Source: Nemopilema nomurai
Lineage: Eukaryota; Cnidaria; Scyphozoa; Rhizostomeae; Rhizostomatidae
DNA length: 64,000 bases
Reading direction: 5' to 3'
NCBI GenBank assembly: GCA_003864495.1
Contig: ML133458.1
Location: 62,001-126,000 of the forward strand
A program made the position numbers and the translations under genes. Each line of letters starts with the position of its first letter. The stretch's first letter is position 1. Shown here piece by piece: positions 22,586 to 34,667 of the stretch. The notes under the pieces are model-generated. The model was not told where the DNA came from. It saw only the letters and a program-made list of their open reading frames with translations, and ran no database searches.

Positions 22586-25500
22586 CTATTTCCTTGCTCG
22601 TTTGGTTTTTTGAGAGGACCGCTCATCGATAACTTTGCGCTTCTTGGAATCAGTTGTACTTGTCAGGTTTCCATTTGGCTCCAAGAAACTTTGGACCTCC
22701 TGGAGAAGGTATTTGGTGGTGGGTGGGGCTGGTTCTTGCGTAAGGAAATCTGCAATGTAATCAGGGCGTAACACCAAGATTCCTGCTGAATGGAGCATCT
22801 TGTAATCTATAACGCCAGGCTTCGTCTTATTAGGGTCTGCAATGGAAAACGAAAGTTGATTCCACGGAGCAAAGAAGCGGTGGAAAGGGGCTTTAAGATC
22901 TTGTGTACTACAAGAATATCAGCTGGAGTATTTGAGTAAATTGCTAAACGTTATTGGATAAGAACAGTGACAGTGGAACATGTACTTGTTTGGGTTATTG
23001 GGTAAAATAGGTAAAAACAAACTAGCTTGAGAAAAAGAAAAATTAAGTATCATAACAGGGTTTAATGTGGGGCAGCCAGGTTTGAGGAAAGTAAAGGTTT
23101 CAATGAGGATGTTTATCAAAGCAAGTAGCTTTCCAAAATGGTGACAGGCAGATTCCATTTTTTTTGTCCCAAACGAAAACTACGGATATATTAGTAAGAA
23201 CTTGGACCTCTGTACCATTATCTGTACCAGCTACAAAGAACAACAGGGGTAAAAAAACAAAAGGGGATAAAAGGAGAGAAGAAGCGAAAGGGGGGAAAAA
23301 GAGGAAAAGAGAAGGAAGTTGGGTGAAGGGACGAATACGAAACAAAAGATAGTTGAAAATAAAGTTGAGTTCCAATTAGTCCTACCATTGAGAATGTTGT
23401 AGATGCATTCACTCAGTCAGACTTATTTTCTACTTATTTTGTGGACTCAAAATGCTTGCAATAGGCTAGGTTGCAATAGCCAACGCGGACATTCGTTAAA
23501 TCGGAGCATTGGCATTCCACTGTTTAGAGTTCATGGTGCAACTGAATGATATACGCATTAGAACTGAACAACACGCACATATTGGCACACATTTCTAGAG
23601 AACAACAAAATGCAGATCCCGACAGAAAACAGATTCACTAACCTATAAAAGCGTGCGTCACTCCATCGACAGCACTGAACGGTGGATGGATGCCGGCCAC
23701 AATTCCACTGCCTGCCTCCAGCATCCGCTTGAAGCCATGCTGCCGCACGGAGGAGCCCACCGACAGCAGTACATTCCAGCCACTGAATGCCCCGGCGGAT
23801 GGGTCTCGCTGATAAAAATACATTATCAAAATACTCTTAATTGGAAAATGATAAAAGAAAATGTGCCCTGATTACCAAGTTAAAGGACACAAACGATCTG
23901 AATTAGAATAAGCTTGCGCTAAGACGTCTTTCTTATTTCACTCAAGGCCTTTGAATTCCAAAACAAAAGCAGCCTCTTTAGACTTTCCAAGCACTGGTGC
24001 AAAGAGCAGTGCTGGCAGCCGATTGAGGTAGAAGTGAAGCCACTGTCTGAGACTCACAAACAGAACGCACCTTTCTCTCCTTCTCTAGGTTCATCCGCCA
24101 TCTCCTTGCTGCCACCGTCAACTTGGATGGCTCTGCTTCTCTGCCCCACTCGTGCTCCTCCTCACTGATAAAAAACCCAGCCTCTCGGCTTGCTTCCAAA
24201 AACGATTTGTGTAGCACCCACTTTCCAGCAGCCACTGCCGCCAAAAACTTCTCGTTTCTTGGAAAAAATCAAAAACGATGATTACAAAATGAAAAATAAG
24301 ATGACAAATAGTCAAACTGGTCAAAAAATGATTTCGTAAATGTCATAAATGTAAATGTCAATTTAGGCATAGACAATTCCAGATTGCAAGATCTGTGGAA
24401 AATGTTCGAATAGCTTCTGGCCTCAGCGCCTCTCTATACTATAGTCAAAACTTATGGAGATTAAGAGATGAAATAGAATTCATCAGAAAACTGCGTACAT
24501 GTCTCAGTGAATTGTCGCCTAGCCAGATGCCATTTAAGTCACGCTTGGCTTTCACATTGTATTACAGCAAATAACATTACATGATTTTACAATCTTGCGC
24601 TAAATTTCAACTATACATGCATGTGCTTGTGTAAAAAACCTTCTTGAGAAAGAGTTACTAGTGAAACGGGCTCGCAAAGATTAGTCTGCATTCGTCCTTC
24701 AACAAGTGGCGCTCTTATGTCTGTTTACTAACACTATGCAGTAACGTACAGCATTCGCCGCAGTTCGCATTAGCAAATTACTCGTTATCTGTATACACTA
24801 AACAATACAGTACACACATTGCAATGATCTGATAACATCCGTAGAATACACTACCCACCTGCTTGGGCTGCCAACTATGACGTGCGTGCAGTCAAGCGTA
24901 AAGTACTGCGCATCGCAAATGATGCCACCCAGCTCCTCTATCATTGCTGAGTAGTGGATCTTCTCTTGCGGTGTCATTGCAGATAGAAGGAACTTGTACG
25001 TCTCAACAGGCACTTGATTCTCCTCCTCAATGTCCTCGTCCTCAAGAAGGCTGATAGGCTGCGGTGCCTCGACCGGTTTAGAGATATGCATGTTGACCGG
25101 ACGCTTTGGAGGAGTTGTCAGATGATCGAAGTCGGCGGGAAAGACTTGCTTGTTCACAACCCGTTGTTTGTCCGATGTGTCATGCTTGGTTGGTGTTCGA
25201 AAAGTAGTAGACTCCTAATGAAAAAGAGGGCCATGAAGTGTGTATTACACACACGTCTCCTATACGCAAGGCGTACATCATTACAAATGCCTGTCCTGAG
25301 GTGATTAAGCCTATATGTTGGTATCAGGATCCTCTCCGCCTAGGAACCTCACATTGAAATCCACTAAATGTGGGTTTGTTAATGAACAGCCATTTTAACA
25401 TCCGATAGTCCGATTCTGTTCATGACTTCATAACCAGAATTTGTTTTTCTTTTGGTAGATTTGTTTTGCCCTGATGACTTCTTAACGCCGAAAATCCTTC

Positions 25501-28500
25501 AACACATTCAAATTTATCACGTGAGAATTCCTTCTATTAAAGTATAAGTAGGATAAAAGTGACGTCAGAATACCATACCTCGTTTTGATTTGCTTCGTCA
25601 ACTGCAGAATCCAAAGGCATGTCTGAGACCTCGATTGGCTTGAATTCTGCGAACCCGTCCTGACTCGGGCTGGCGGCCTTCAGCTGGGCCAGGATCCGCT
25701 CTCTTTCCACCCGCCCGGCTGGATCGTCGTAGGTGATGATGTCACCTTGTGATGGATCTATGGCACCGTGTCTCTTTTCGCCTGATGATTTTGAGGATTC
25801 GCTGTTGCTCTTCTGCAAAAGCAAGGAATCCAGGGATAAGAAGTGGTAAGCAGGAGTTCAGCCAAAGACAAAAGTAAGAAACACAGCCATTGATTCACCA
25901 TGATACTTGATTCACCATGATACTTGATTCACCATGATACTTGATTCACCATGATACTTGATTCACCATGATACTTGGACAGCATAGAGCTGAAGATTCG
26001 ATTAGCCGAGTCATGGCACGAGTAGGCATTGAAACAAAAATTAGATGATTGTCTAATAAGCATGTATCCTTCGTTTTATATCCTTGATACCTTTGAAAGT
26101 CAAATCTGCCTTTTTTACCAAGTAGAGAAAAATAGCAACCTTATCATCAATGAAAATATGAAGCGATTAATTTGAATAAGTCTTAGCTCGCTTTTCAATA
26201 AGGCACTCAATTTGAAAGAAACGAATAAGTAAATAATCTACACTGGCTTTCCGCTAAATCGTGGAGAATATCAGACTGACTGGCATTGAATTCAAGAACT
26301 TGATGGCAAGATTGGCCTACTTGTGATGATTGCCGTGTCCGTAATCTTCTTGCCACAGAAGATCTCTTCACGCCATTCTCTTCTGATGGTGATGCTGAAC
26401 TTAACTGTTGCCTTCGGATTCTTCTTAATCCACCTTTGTTGCCCTGAGACAGGAAGAGTAAAAGATTTTATTAGCACTGAAATGGTTTTTTGAAAAATGT
26501 CTGTAACTCGCTTAAAAATTTTATCCCCTCCATTTGACAGGAATGCACCAACCTCAGATATACATTTTCTCAGAGCGCTACTTCAAGATGGCGCGTCACA
26601 AAGTAAGGCTGATTATAAATGATTGAGCCTTGATGTGCATTTATAAAAACCTAATACAAGGGTAGCTGATATGTTTTCATGACAATATGAAAAGGATTCC
26701 CTTTACTTCACTAACCTTTGTCGCCTCCATAAGCTCTTCCATTTGACGTTGAAACTCCAATCGTGCATCCAATGAAGATGCCCTTTCCTCTGACGGAGGC
26801 GAAAGAATCTTCTTCAAAGAAGAATGAGCACTTAAACAGGCTGAATTCATACTATTCATTTTAGGTGTCTCTATGCGCGAAGGAGGGCTTTCGATGTTGT
26901 CATTTGTGGTACTGACTGAAGGACTCATGGCTGCGTTTCGCTCCTGCGCATGATTAGACAGCACCTTTGATTCAGCAGAAGTTGGCTTCTGTAATAAAGA
27001 CTTCATACTTAATGTGATTCTCACGAGCTAATATATCATTCATGCATACTAATCTTTTGAAAAAGCATTAAAAAGAGAAAATATTACATGAAAAAAGACA
27101 CAGAAGATGAGTTACCTTTACAAAAAAAACTAGGAATGTCACTCTAAAATTTTAACCTCAATAATTCCCATACCCTACAACCTTACCTCTTACGATGAGG
27201 CATGTTATGAAGATGGAATTTACTTGATACTTGCACTGTCCATTTACTTTAAAAACATCTTCAAGATGGGAACGTTTGTTATAAGAATAAAGCAATATTC
27301 AACCCTATACATATAATGAAAGAAATGCCTCAACTTTACATAACAAATTTTAAGTTAAATTTTACATTAATATATTCATACCATGGAGCGGGATAATCGT
27401 TTCTCCTTTGAAACCACTGACAGTGACATTTTCGGGTTATATGTGCATGGATACATCTTTTCGTCCACTCTCGTGTTATCGTTAAGGCACGCTTCAAGCC
27501 AGTGGTCGGATACGATTTCTCGCTTTAGAGACCGGGCCTGTTTTACTTCTGCCAGGGAATCTGTCACCTTCCCCTGAAGAAAGAAAATCGAGAAATTGCT
27601 CCAATGCTAAAGTCGTTGTTCCAATGCTTAGGGAAACGGGGGCTACGGAATGCGAGACTTTAGTCATAATGAAATACTGAAATGGTGAGAAAGCAAATAT
27701 TGTCTTGTAAGGAATCAAATGGACATTATATATCTGAATAAGCTTAAAAGGGGATGAGGATATTGCAACAGAAAAATACCTACAAAAAACGACAGTGATT
27801 AAAGAATTAGAGCATTGTAGCAGTAAACACAATTGATTGAAAATGCCACACAAGCCGACTCACAAAATACATTAACATGATTTAGTCAAATGACCCTCTG
27901 TTTTGATTCGAATTCAAGAATTTCATTATTGGAATCAATAGAATCGCGTGATATGGTGGATTCAAATGCTTCGTGGTAAAGAGCAAACGTTTGCACACTC
28001 TGAGGATTGTCGGACGAAAATGTACTTTGAGTATGCAAAAAATGATCCTTTCTAGCTATTACAATAGATTCAAGTAAAATTGCACCACGCCTCTTAAGGA
28101 GTAACATCAATGAAATTACCTTGTGGATAAGATGCGTGCAGTTCTCGTCAAAGCCAAACAGGCATTCCGCTCCCAATGAGGTGGCCAAATTGTGAATCTC
28201 TCCCTGCCTATCCACTAGCTTTTTGCTGACAGCAATAACAACGCCGCTTAATACTCCAGCTTCCGCATTCGATTCTCTTTTATTAGATTCCTGGAAAAGT
28301 GAACAGGATGAATTGCTATTGGTTGTATATTGGTAGAACGTGATCACACGTACAAACCCTTATTTTATAATCAACTAATCACAACAAAACATTTCCAAAG
28401 AGAGAAAAAGGCTTTACTAAAATAAATGAATGTATTTCAATGAATAGTACCTTAATATAAAGAGTCCATGGCACGTGCTTATGCATTTTGTGCCTGAAAC

Positions 28501-31500
28501 ATTAATCTTAGAAAGAAGTATTCAAACTTCTGCAGAAAAAGAAGGTTGGGGTAATATTCGGTATTTGTGATTTTCAGCTCGTTCGAGAAACCTAACCTTA
28601 TTAGTGTTCTTCAAAGATGGTCGTTCAGGGTTTCTTTGCTCCTCATGAGCAGCGGTGTCGTGCGACTTCTTGCGCGTGTCTCCGCTAGTGATCTCCAGTG
28701 CCTTTCGAAGCTGATCACCGACAAATTCGTCCAAGGCGAAACTGCCAGTGCTGAGACGGCTCTTGCCTCTCGGCGTAAAGCAGGTTGCCGGCGACTTGAG
28801 GTACTCCATCATGTCATCTACGTTGAAGGAGGGCTTGAATGGCTTCCCGATTTGAAGCAGCGCCTTGCGGGGAGTCGCTGGAGTTTTCCCTGCCGGTGAG
28901 CCAATTTTTGCTGGGATCTCACTGCAAATTTGGCTGGAACCATTTACTTTGCTTTCGGGAGGTTGAATCTCCTTCGCACGCACGGACTGCACAGGTATAG
29001 CCTCCTTATCATTCAGGTCAGTCTCGTCTCGGATTGTGACGTCCTCCGCCTCCTCCTCCTCCTCGTTTGATTCGATTTTCGAGTGACTATCCAGAGGGTA
29101 ATCCTCCATAGACACCAGCCTCTTGTTCTTAGCACAAGCAAACAGCCACTCCTTAGAGACGCATTGTACGCCCCATTCGACGGCCGCTTCGTACTTGGCA
29201 CCTGATGCCTCTGCCAGAAGAAGGTGCGTGTTCGCCTGCAATCCATTGCCGTCTTTGCGCACAAAACTATCTTGCATGATTGCACCTGGAAGGTGAAGGC
29301 CAAGCTCAGTATGACAAACAAAACGCAGAAATTGATTGATTGCAAGCGAGGGGTCATATCAAACCTCAATAATTGCGAGATAAGATGCAGTTGCAGGGCA
29401 TTTTTCCAGACACAAAGGGAATGTAAACATACCTTCGGATTTCGTATCATAAACCGTCTGATAATGGACAAACGCGAAGAATCAAACATACGGGGTCAGT
29501 CAAAAATATCTTGGTTAGATGACGTCAATTTTCCTGTTTAATGTTAAATATTTTCAAGAAACACAAACCCATTAAATCGGCAACTTGGACGACATGTTCC
29601 CGTTCTATACCGGTGAATTGGCTGACGGATATTACGCAGTCCTTTAGTGGAACACAGTCGGATGGAAGGTGGAACGGGCGAAACAAGAAGCAAGTGTCCA
29701 CTTCCAACAATTGCTCCTTCTCCAGAGACTGTTCCAACCAACAAATGGTGACCTAGAAAGAAAATTCTAATTAATTCCACCAAAGAGGTTCTGAAAAGCC
29801 CTAACTTAACTGGACATTTCTCTAAAACACAAAAAGCTTCAACCACAATTACCATATCGCATTATTGCAATAGCATACCGCTTCATTGAGTGGCTTAACT
29901 TATAAGAGTTTGGGGTGAGGTAAGACACTGGATTAGATGATATGATATTTCCAATGGTAAAGAAGAAGTGATCGTTAATCAAGAGTTGCAGGTGGAGAGA
30001 AATTTGAAAAGAAAATCCAAGCAGAAGCTGTAATATGGTTTCCTCTTCACTTGGATTTTAAAGGTGATTTGCAATGTATGAAATCTCAGAGGCTGCAGCA
30101 AAGAAGCAACCTTCTAGTCAGGTGCCTTCAAATCTCTTAAAGGGTGTACAGTGCAGGTCTTCTGCTTAGACTGATCATATGATAGCTAACATGGGGCTTT
30201 ATTCATTATCCAAGCTCCTTCTCAAATTAATCAGTGACTACATCAGTATTGGGAGGAGTCACTAAAACTTACCTCACAAAACAGAGCTTGTTAAAACTGC
30301 AACAAACAGAATTGCATCATCAGATAAAAAACATTACCTCTTTCTTGCCAATCCTTCTTTTTTTCTCAAATGTTAGTGGGACAATCACATAATCGCTTCT
30401 GGCTTCTTGATTGACTATTTTCCCATTGAATTCTTCGACCAATGACTTTATTTGATTCATTGTCTCAGCTTCAAAGAACTTAACAAAAAACTTGCACTTC
30501 TTGATAACATCTGAATGTTCTATACTAGCCAAAGTGGATCTTTCTATTTCTTCAATTGGACCAGCAACAGCTGTGAAATAGATGGAAAAATTTATCAATT
30601 AATTGGTCAGGAAATATGCTGTACCATCATTAAAATTTGAACAAACAAGTACAACAACATGAAGAAGAATTTTAGTATATATATCATATGTTTATTAGAT
30701 TGCAACCATCTTTGGATATAGGATACTACAAGGTAAACAGAGACATTTTGAATAAGTGCAATGCTACAAGAATCAAATTTTCTGCTTAGGCTTAAAAAAT
30801 CCATAAAATTTACCTAAAGGGAAATTCGAAATAATTGGAACAGAAAAATGCATTTAAAACATTTGGGTATATGGTTGAAATTAAGCTTCTAAATACTCAA
30901 TTAGTTTAGGAAATCAACAATTTCTATATTCCCATTAGATACTCTCAACTAATAGCTATGTACTTTCTTCAATGCTTCAATCTCTATTAAAAACCTTGCA
31001 TAGATATTCAGTATAAATGTATCTCCAAAAAATTAAAAGCAAAAAATTCATAGAATTGTATATGTATATTCATTTAAGCTTTATTGCCTGGCCAATTTGC
31101 CTTAGAATATATTTTAATGAAAATCTAACTTGCACTAAGGCTTGCAAGAGAAATGTGTGGCCTCAACTGCATGGCAATTTCATAGAGAAAAGCCTTTCCG
31201 CAGAGCCCAACCAACACCTCCTATGTGAAATATATACTATAAATTGAAAGATGCAAGTTGCTTTTTGAATGTTTGTTGGGTACAAAATTTTGTGAAATGA
31301 TACCTTCTGCAGAATCAGACTGCTGTAGTTCATCACTGATTCTCTCGCCCACTGCTCTAATTCCAGGTAAAGGAGCTTTGTTGTCAATGGCAAATGAGAT
31401 ACGACTACTCTCTGCTTGTGGTAGATACTGCCCAATAAAGACATCATCATCTTCTAGGTCATCATCAAGATGTGACAATGTAGGGATTTCTTTCCTCCGT

Positions 31501-33168
31501 TTGATATCTGGTTGTTCAGGAATTCTAAAGGGTTGGTCTGGTTCATCAGATTCGAGTAAAGAGTATGCTAGAAAAGAAAACAGTTACTTCTTTACATTCA
31601 CAGAGAAACAGGTGCTTTCAAGAACTAGGCCCACATCCAGTGCATGCTATGATCAGAATTCATCCAATTTTTTTATTAGTGAATCTATCTGCTCAGAAAA
31701 TTGACAGAGATATATTTATGTATAAACATTTTCCCAATGAAACTAAACACAACATAGTCCATATACAAATAGATAACCACTAACCTTTTTCATCAAGCAC
31801 TTTTGATGCCTTGAAAGATTCAACAAGCCATTCTGGTGAAACAACAAATGGTTTCTGAACAGCACTGTTAATATAATCTTCAAGCTCCTTTGAAATTATT
31901 TCACCCATAATTACATGGGTGATGTTAGAGTTCAATTGATTAAACCTCATTGCACCAGCAACATTTATTAATTTTCTCAGCTGATCAGCTATACTCGCAG
32001 CCATCTCAGCCAAATAAATTTTACATCCATCCAGTAACATACTTGATTTTAAATGCAAACCATGCAGACTCAATTTTGTTACATCATATGTTCTAATTTT
32101 CACTGATTTTTTGCTATTTGTTGCACCATTTTTTATTTCTAACTTCTCTTCTACACTTTTGGACTTTTCTCTATTTTTGATACTTTGTTCTGCAACTTTA
32201 GCTGCCTTATTTGAAACTGATGACACATCAATTTCACTTTGAATTGTCATATTCACCCTCGTTTTTGCTATATCAAATATCTTAGACTCATCCATTATTG
32301 ATTCTTCTCCAGGCATCATCTCAAAGCTCCCTTCATCAACCCAATGTCCTGATTTTATGCATTCATAAAACCAATGTAACGATACACAATGTATTTTCCA
32401 CTGTCTGGCATAGTTGTATTTTTCACCCTTGGCTAACTTCACAATAAGGTGAGTACTAGTCCGCATTTTCAACTCCCCTGAATACTGCCCCCCATTCTCA
32501 TCAGTCAGTTTTTTCACCTCCTGCCTAATATCTGCAGTGAAACCAGTGACACATATCGTAAGTCCCTTGAAACAGGGACAAGCATGTTTACTAACAAAAG
32601 AACTTGCTGTACCATCTTTGACCTTGTATTTGCTTTCAGCCCAGCAATCATAAACCCATGATGGCTGCACAATGGGCTTGCCAAGATCACATGCCACCAG
32701 GTATTTAGCAGAGCCCACTTCTCCAGCAACGAGATGGGTGACACTTTGAGTGAAGTCACCAATCATTGTGCCACCCATAGCCGAAATGAGGTCTTTCAAC
32801 TTCCTTCTATCATCTGAAGTTATATTTGTACAACAAGCAACAACATCTAACATTGCAACACTAAAACAAGGCTCCACCATAGATGGCAGAGGTTGGATAG
32901 TTTTTAGGCATGCCAGAACACATGCAGGTCCAACAATTTTACATCCATGACGCTTTAAGGTTTCAAAAGACTTTCCTTCAAATGATTCACAGACAACCAC
33001 TGCGTTTTCCTTGTATACCGAAGGGTCCGCGTTCAAATCATCCAGTGTAAACCAATCAATATTTATTTCAGCACGACTCGCTTCAGTTGCTGCTTTTTTC
33101 AAAAACTCAATCGCCTTCCCGTCTTTTCTTTCTCCTGATATAATGAACCGGAGACAATCTGCCATCAT
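22586..33168 (-). CDS. TOPBP1: DNA topoisomerase 2-binding protein 1 (TopBP1), multi-BRCT checkpoint scaffold
   Basis: Exons: 33168-31785, 31567-31304, 30570-30338, 29752-29569, 29285-28597, 28290-28120, 27573-27382, 26988-26716, 26443-26321, 25812-25579, 25215-24859, 24257-24071, 23808-23643 and 22836-22586; about 1570 residues (human about 1522). BRCT0-2 fill residues 5-280 (GEVGSAKYLVA and PSWVYDCW in BRCT1, GGQYSGELK in BRCT2). BRCT3 is at about 365-455, BRCT4-5 in exons 3-5, BRCT6 in exons 6-7 (VVIAVSKKLVDRQGE; YPCTYNPKMSL), BRCT7 in exons 11-12 (THVIVGSPSRNEKFLAAVAA), and BRCT8 in exons 13-14 (GWNVLLSVG). The tail has basic stretches (KKRKV, KTKRARK), a likely nuclear signal. TopBP1 binds phosphorylated RAD9 and Treslin-type partners and activates ATR in the nucleus. 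The exon 10/11 junction is uncertain: frame is kept only if the donor lies at 25574. Two ATGs stand in tandem at the start. Confidence 0.95.
23243..23330 (+). repeat. Polypurine tract in TOPBP1 intron 13
   Basis: About 90 bases are nearly all A and G on the plus strand (blocks such as 'aaaggggataaaaggagaga' and 'aaaggggggaaaaagaggaa'). Such a tract is polypyrimidine in the TOPBP1 transcript. No exon was found attached to it. Confidence 0.7.
25892..25977 (+). repeat. 17-bp minisatellite, five copies
   Basis: The unit 'attcaccatgatacttg' is repeated five times head to tail without visible mismatch. It lies in the intron between TOPBP1 exons 9 and 10, about 80 bases upstream of exon 10. Perfect identity suggests recent expansion. 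Confidence 0.95.
27985..28065 (+). repeat. Short dispersed repeat family, copy C
   Basis: It reads 'tttgcacactctgaggattg', then 'tcggacgaaaatgtactttg' and 'agtatgcaaaaaatgatcct', ending in 'ttctagctatt'. It lies in TOPBP1 intron 6, about 55 bases past the exon 6 donor. Confidence 0.6.
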
Positions 33169-34667
33169 GAAAATTCACAATACCTGATGGCTGATGCCAA
33201 GAGGAACGGCCTAGTCAAAACTTTTTTTCACACCATAGCAAATCACATATCCTTGTAAGGCTTTAGGAAAAATGTTCGCCTCCTTTAAGCGGCATAAATC
33301 CCATAATAATTCGTCAAAATGGTAACATAATATTTCATAACAAACGCTGAAGTTATGTAGCCTCTGGTTTACTCTGGTTCCGTAAACATCATTTCGATTT
33401 TCTTCTTATTTTTGGCGGTAAATCACGCACATGCGCAAGCAAATCCATCAATAGAGCCCAGGCCTCTAGTCTCGTTTTATGAAGTAGTCCACAATTTTCC
33501 ATATGCATTGACAAAAAAATTTTTAGCTCTCGGAATTAAAGTAATAATTTTTGGCTTCCGTGTTATATCTGAGAACCGGATGGCTAGTGAAAGTAGAATT
33601 CTATTATAATTGGTGAGTGAAGTAGGCAGACATAATTTGAAATCACTGCCAATGGGAGAACAGCACTCTACACTACAATCAGTCTGCGTGGATATGAAGA
33701 CCACAATTAACAATCTAAGAAATTATAAAGAAATTTTTTTTCATTTCTTAAAACATACACAAAAGCTTTGTCTGAACAAGTCGTTGCCGAATAAAGGTGT
33801 TCGAGTAACATTCCATAAATTTTGTGTCTTGTTGTATGGGCCCTGAAGAGCAGCTACACCAAAAATCTATAAATGGACCACTTCCCAAGAAACACTAACA
33901 AGAAATTCAATTGTCAACGGTAATTTTTTACTTTCCATTCCAAATAGTAATTTCAGAGCAGCAATTAGACATTATTTAAATTATTGAGAAACGTAGGGCT
34001 TAAAACATTGCAATAACAAATGCCTAGAAACAAAAAGACTAGAAAACTCGAAGCGTACAATGCTTCTAGGAACCCCAAGCAGGTCATTGCTCAACTTTGC
34101 AAATTCAGAGCCATGGACATGACAGAGCCCACCACCCTGATCAAAACAAAGTTGGACGTGCACCCTATCAGACAAAATGGAGTGCTAAACCATCTTAGAA
34201 GCGTGACTGCATAAACATTTGACACTTATGCGGTACATGGCTTGTGTAATTTTCCTGTCACACTATTATCATCCCCCCTATTGTCACCCCCACCATTATC
34301 GCCCCCTCCCCCTATTATCACCCCACCATTATCGCCCCATCCCCCTAAGTCTTTGGCAGGTAGCATCGAGGTTTGTTTCAATGTAATCATAACTGCTGCG
34401 GTGCACAGGCTGTGGGTACTGGGGGCTGGAGGAACAATAATAACTCGAACAGTCGAGATAATTCGAACACACATTAAGCTAGCGAGCCTCATTTGTATTT
34501 CATTGGAAAATGCAACGATGATCAACATTCGTCAAAACAAGGCCTAACCACGAGGGCGTTGATGAGGGATCAGTGGACGTTTCTGTTGAGCCAACACAAA
34601 GCCATGTTGCAATCTGACATCAGTGAAAAAGATAAATCGCTGCAATAATCAGCAATAATTCTTGTTC
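33169..34667. other. Intergenic between TOPBP1 start and SMYD5 stop
   Basis: This 1.5-kb gap carries the TOPBP1 promoter on its left and the SMYD5 3' UTR on its right. It contains a C-rich repeat (34262-34347). A 64-codon plus frame at 34020-34214 is basic in its first residues but matches nothing I know and has no splice context. Confidence 0.45.
34262..34347 (+). repeat. C-rich degenerate repeat (attatc-acccccc type)
   Basis: Short units such as 'ccattatcgccccctccccc' alternate 'attatc' with runs of four to six C. The minus strand is correspondingly G-rich and could form a quadruplex. It lies about 320 bases past the SMYD5 stop. Confidence 0.8.

Noticed and set aside
25892..25977. Evenly repeated array considered as CRISPR
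   Set aside because: The units are directly adjacent with no spacers, and the locus is a eukaryotic intron, so it is a minisatellite.
34020..34214. 64-codon plus-strand frame between SMYD5 and TOPBP1
   Set aside because: It has a basic N-terminus but no recognised family, and lies where only UTR and promoter sequence is expected.
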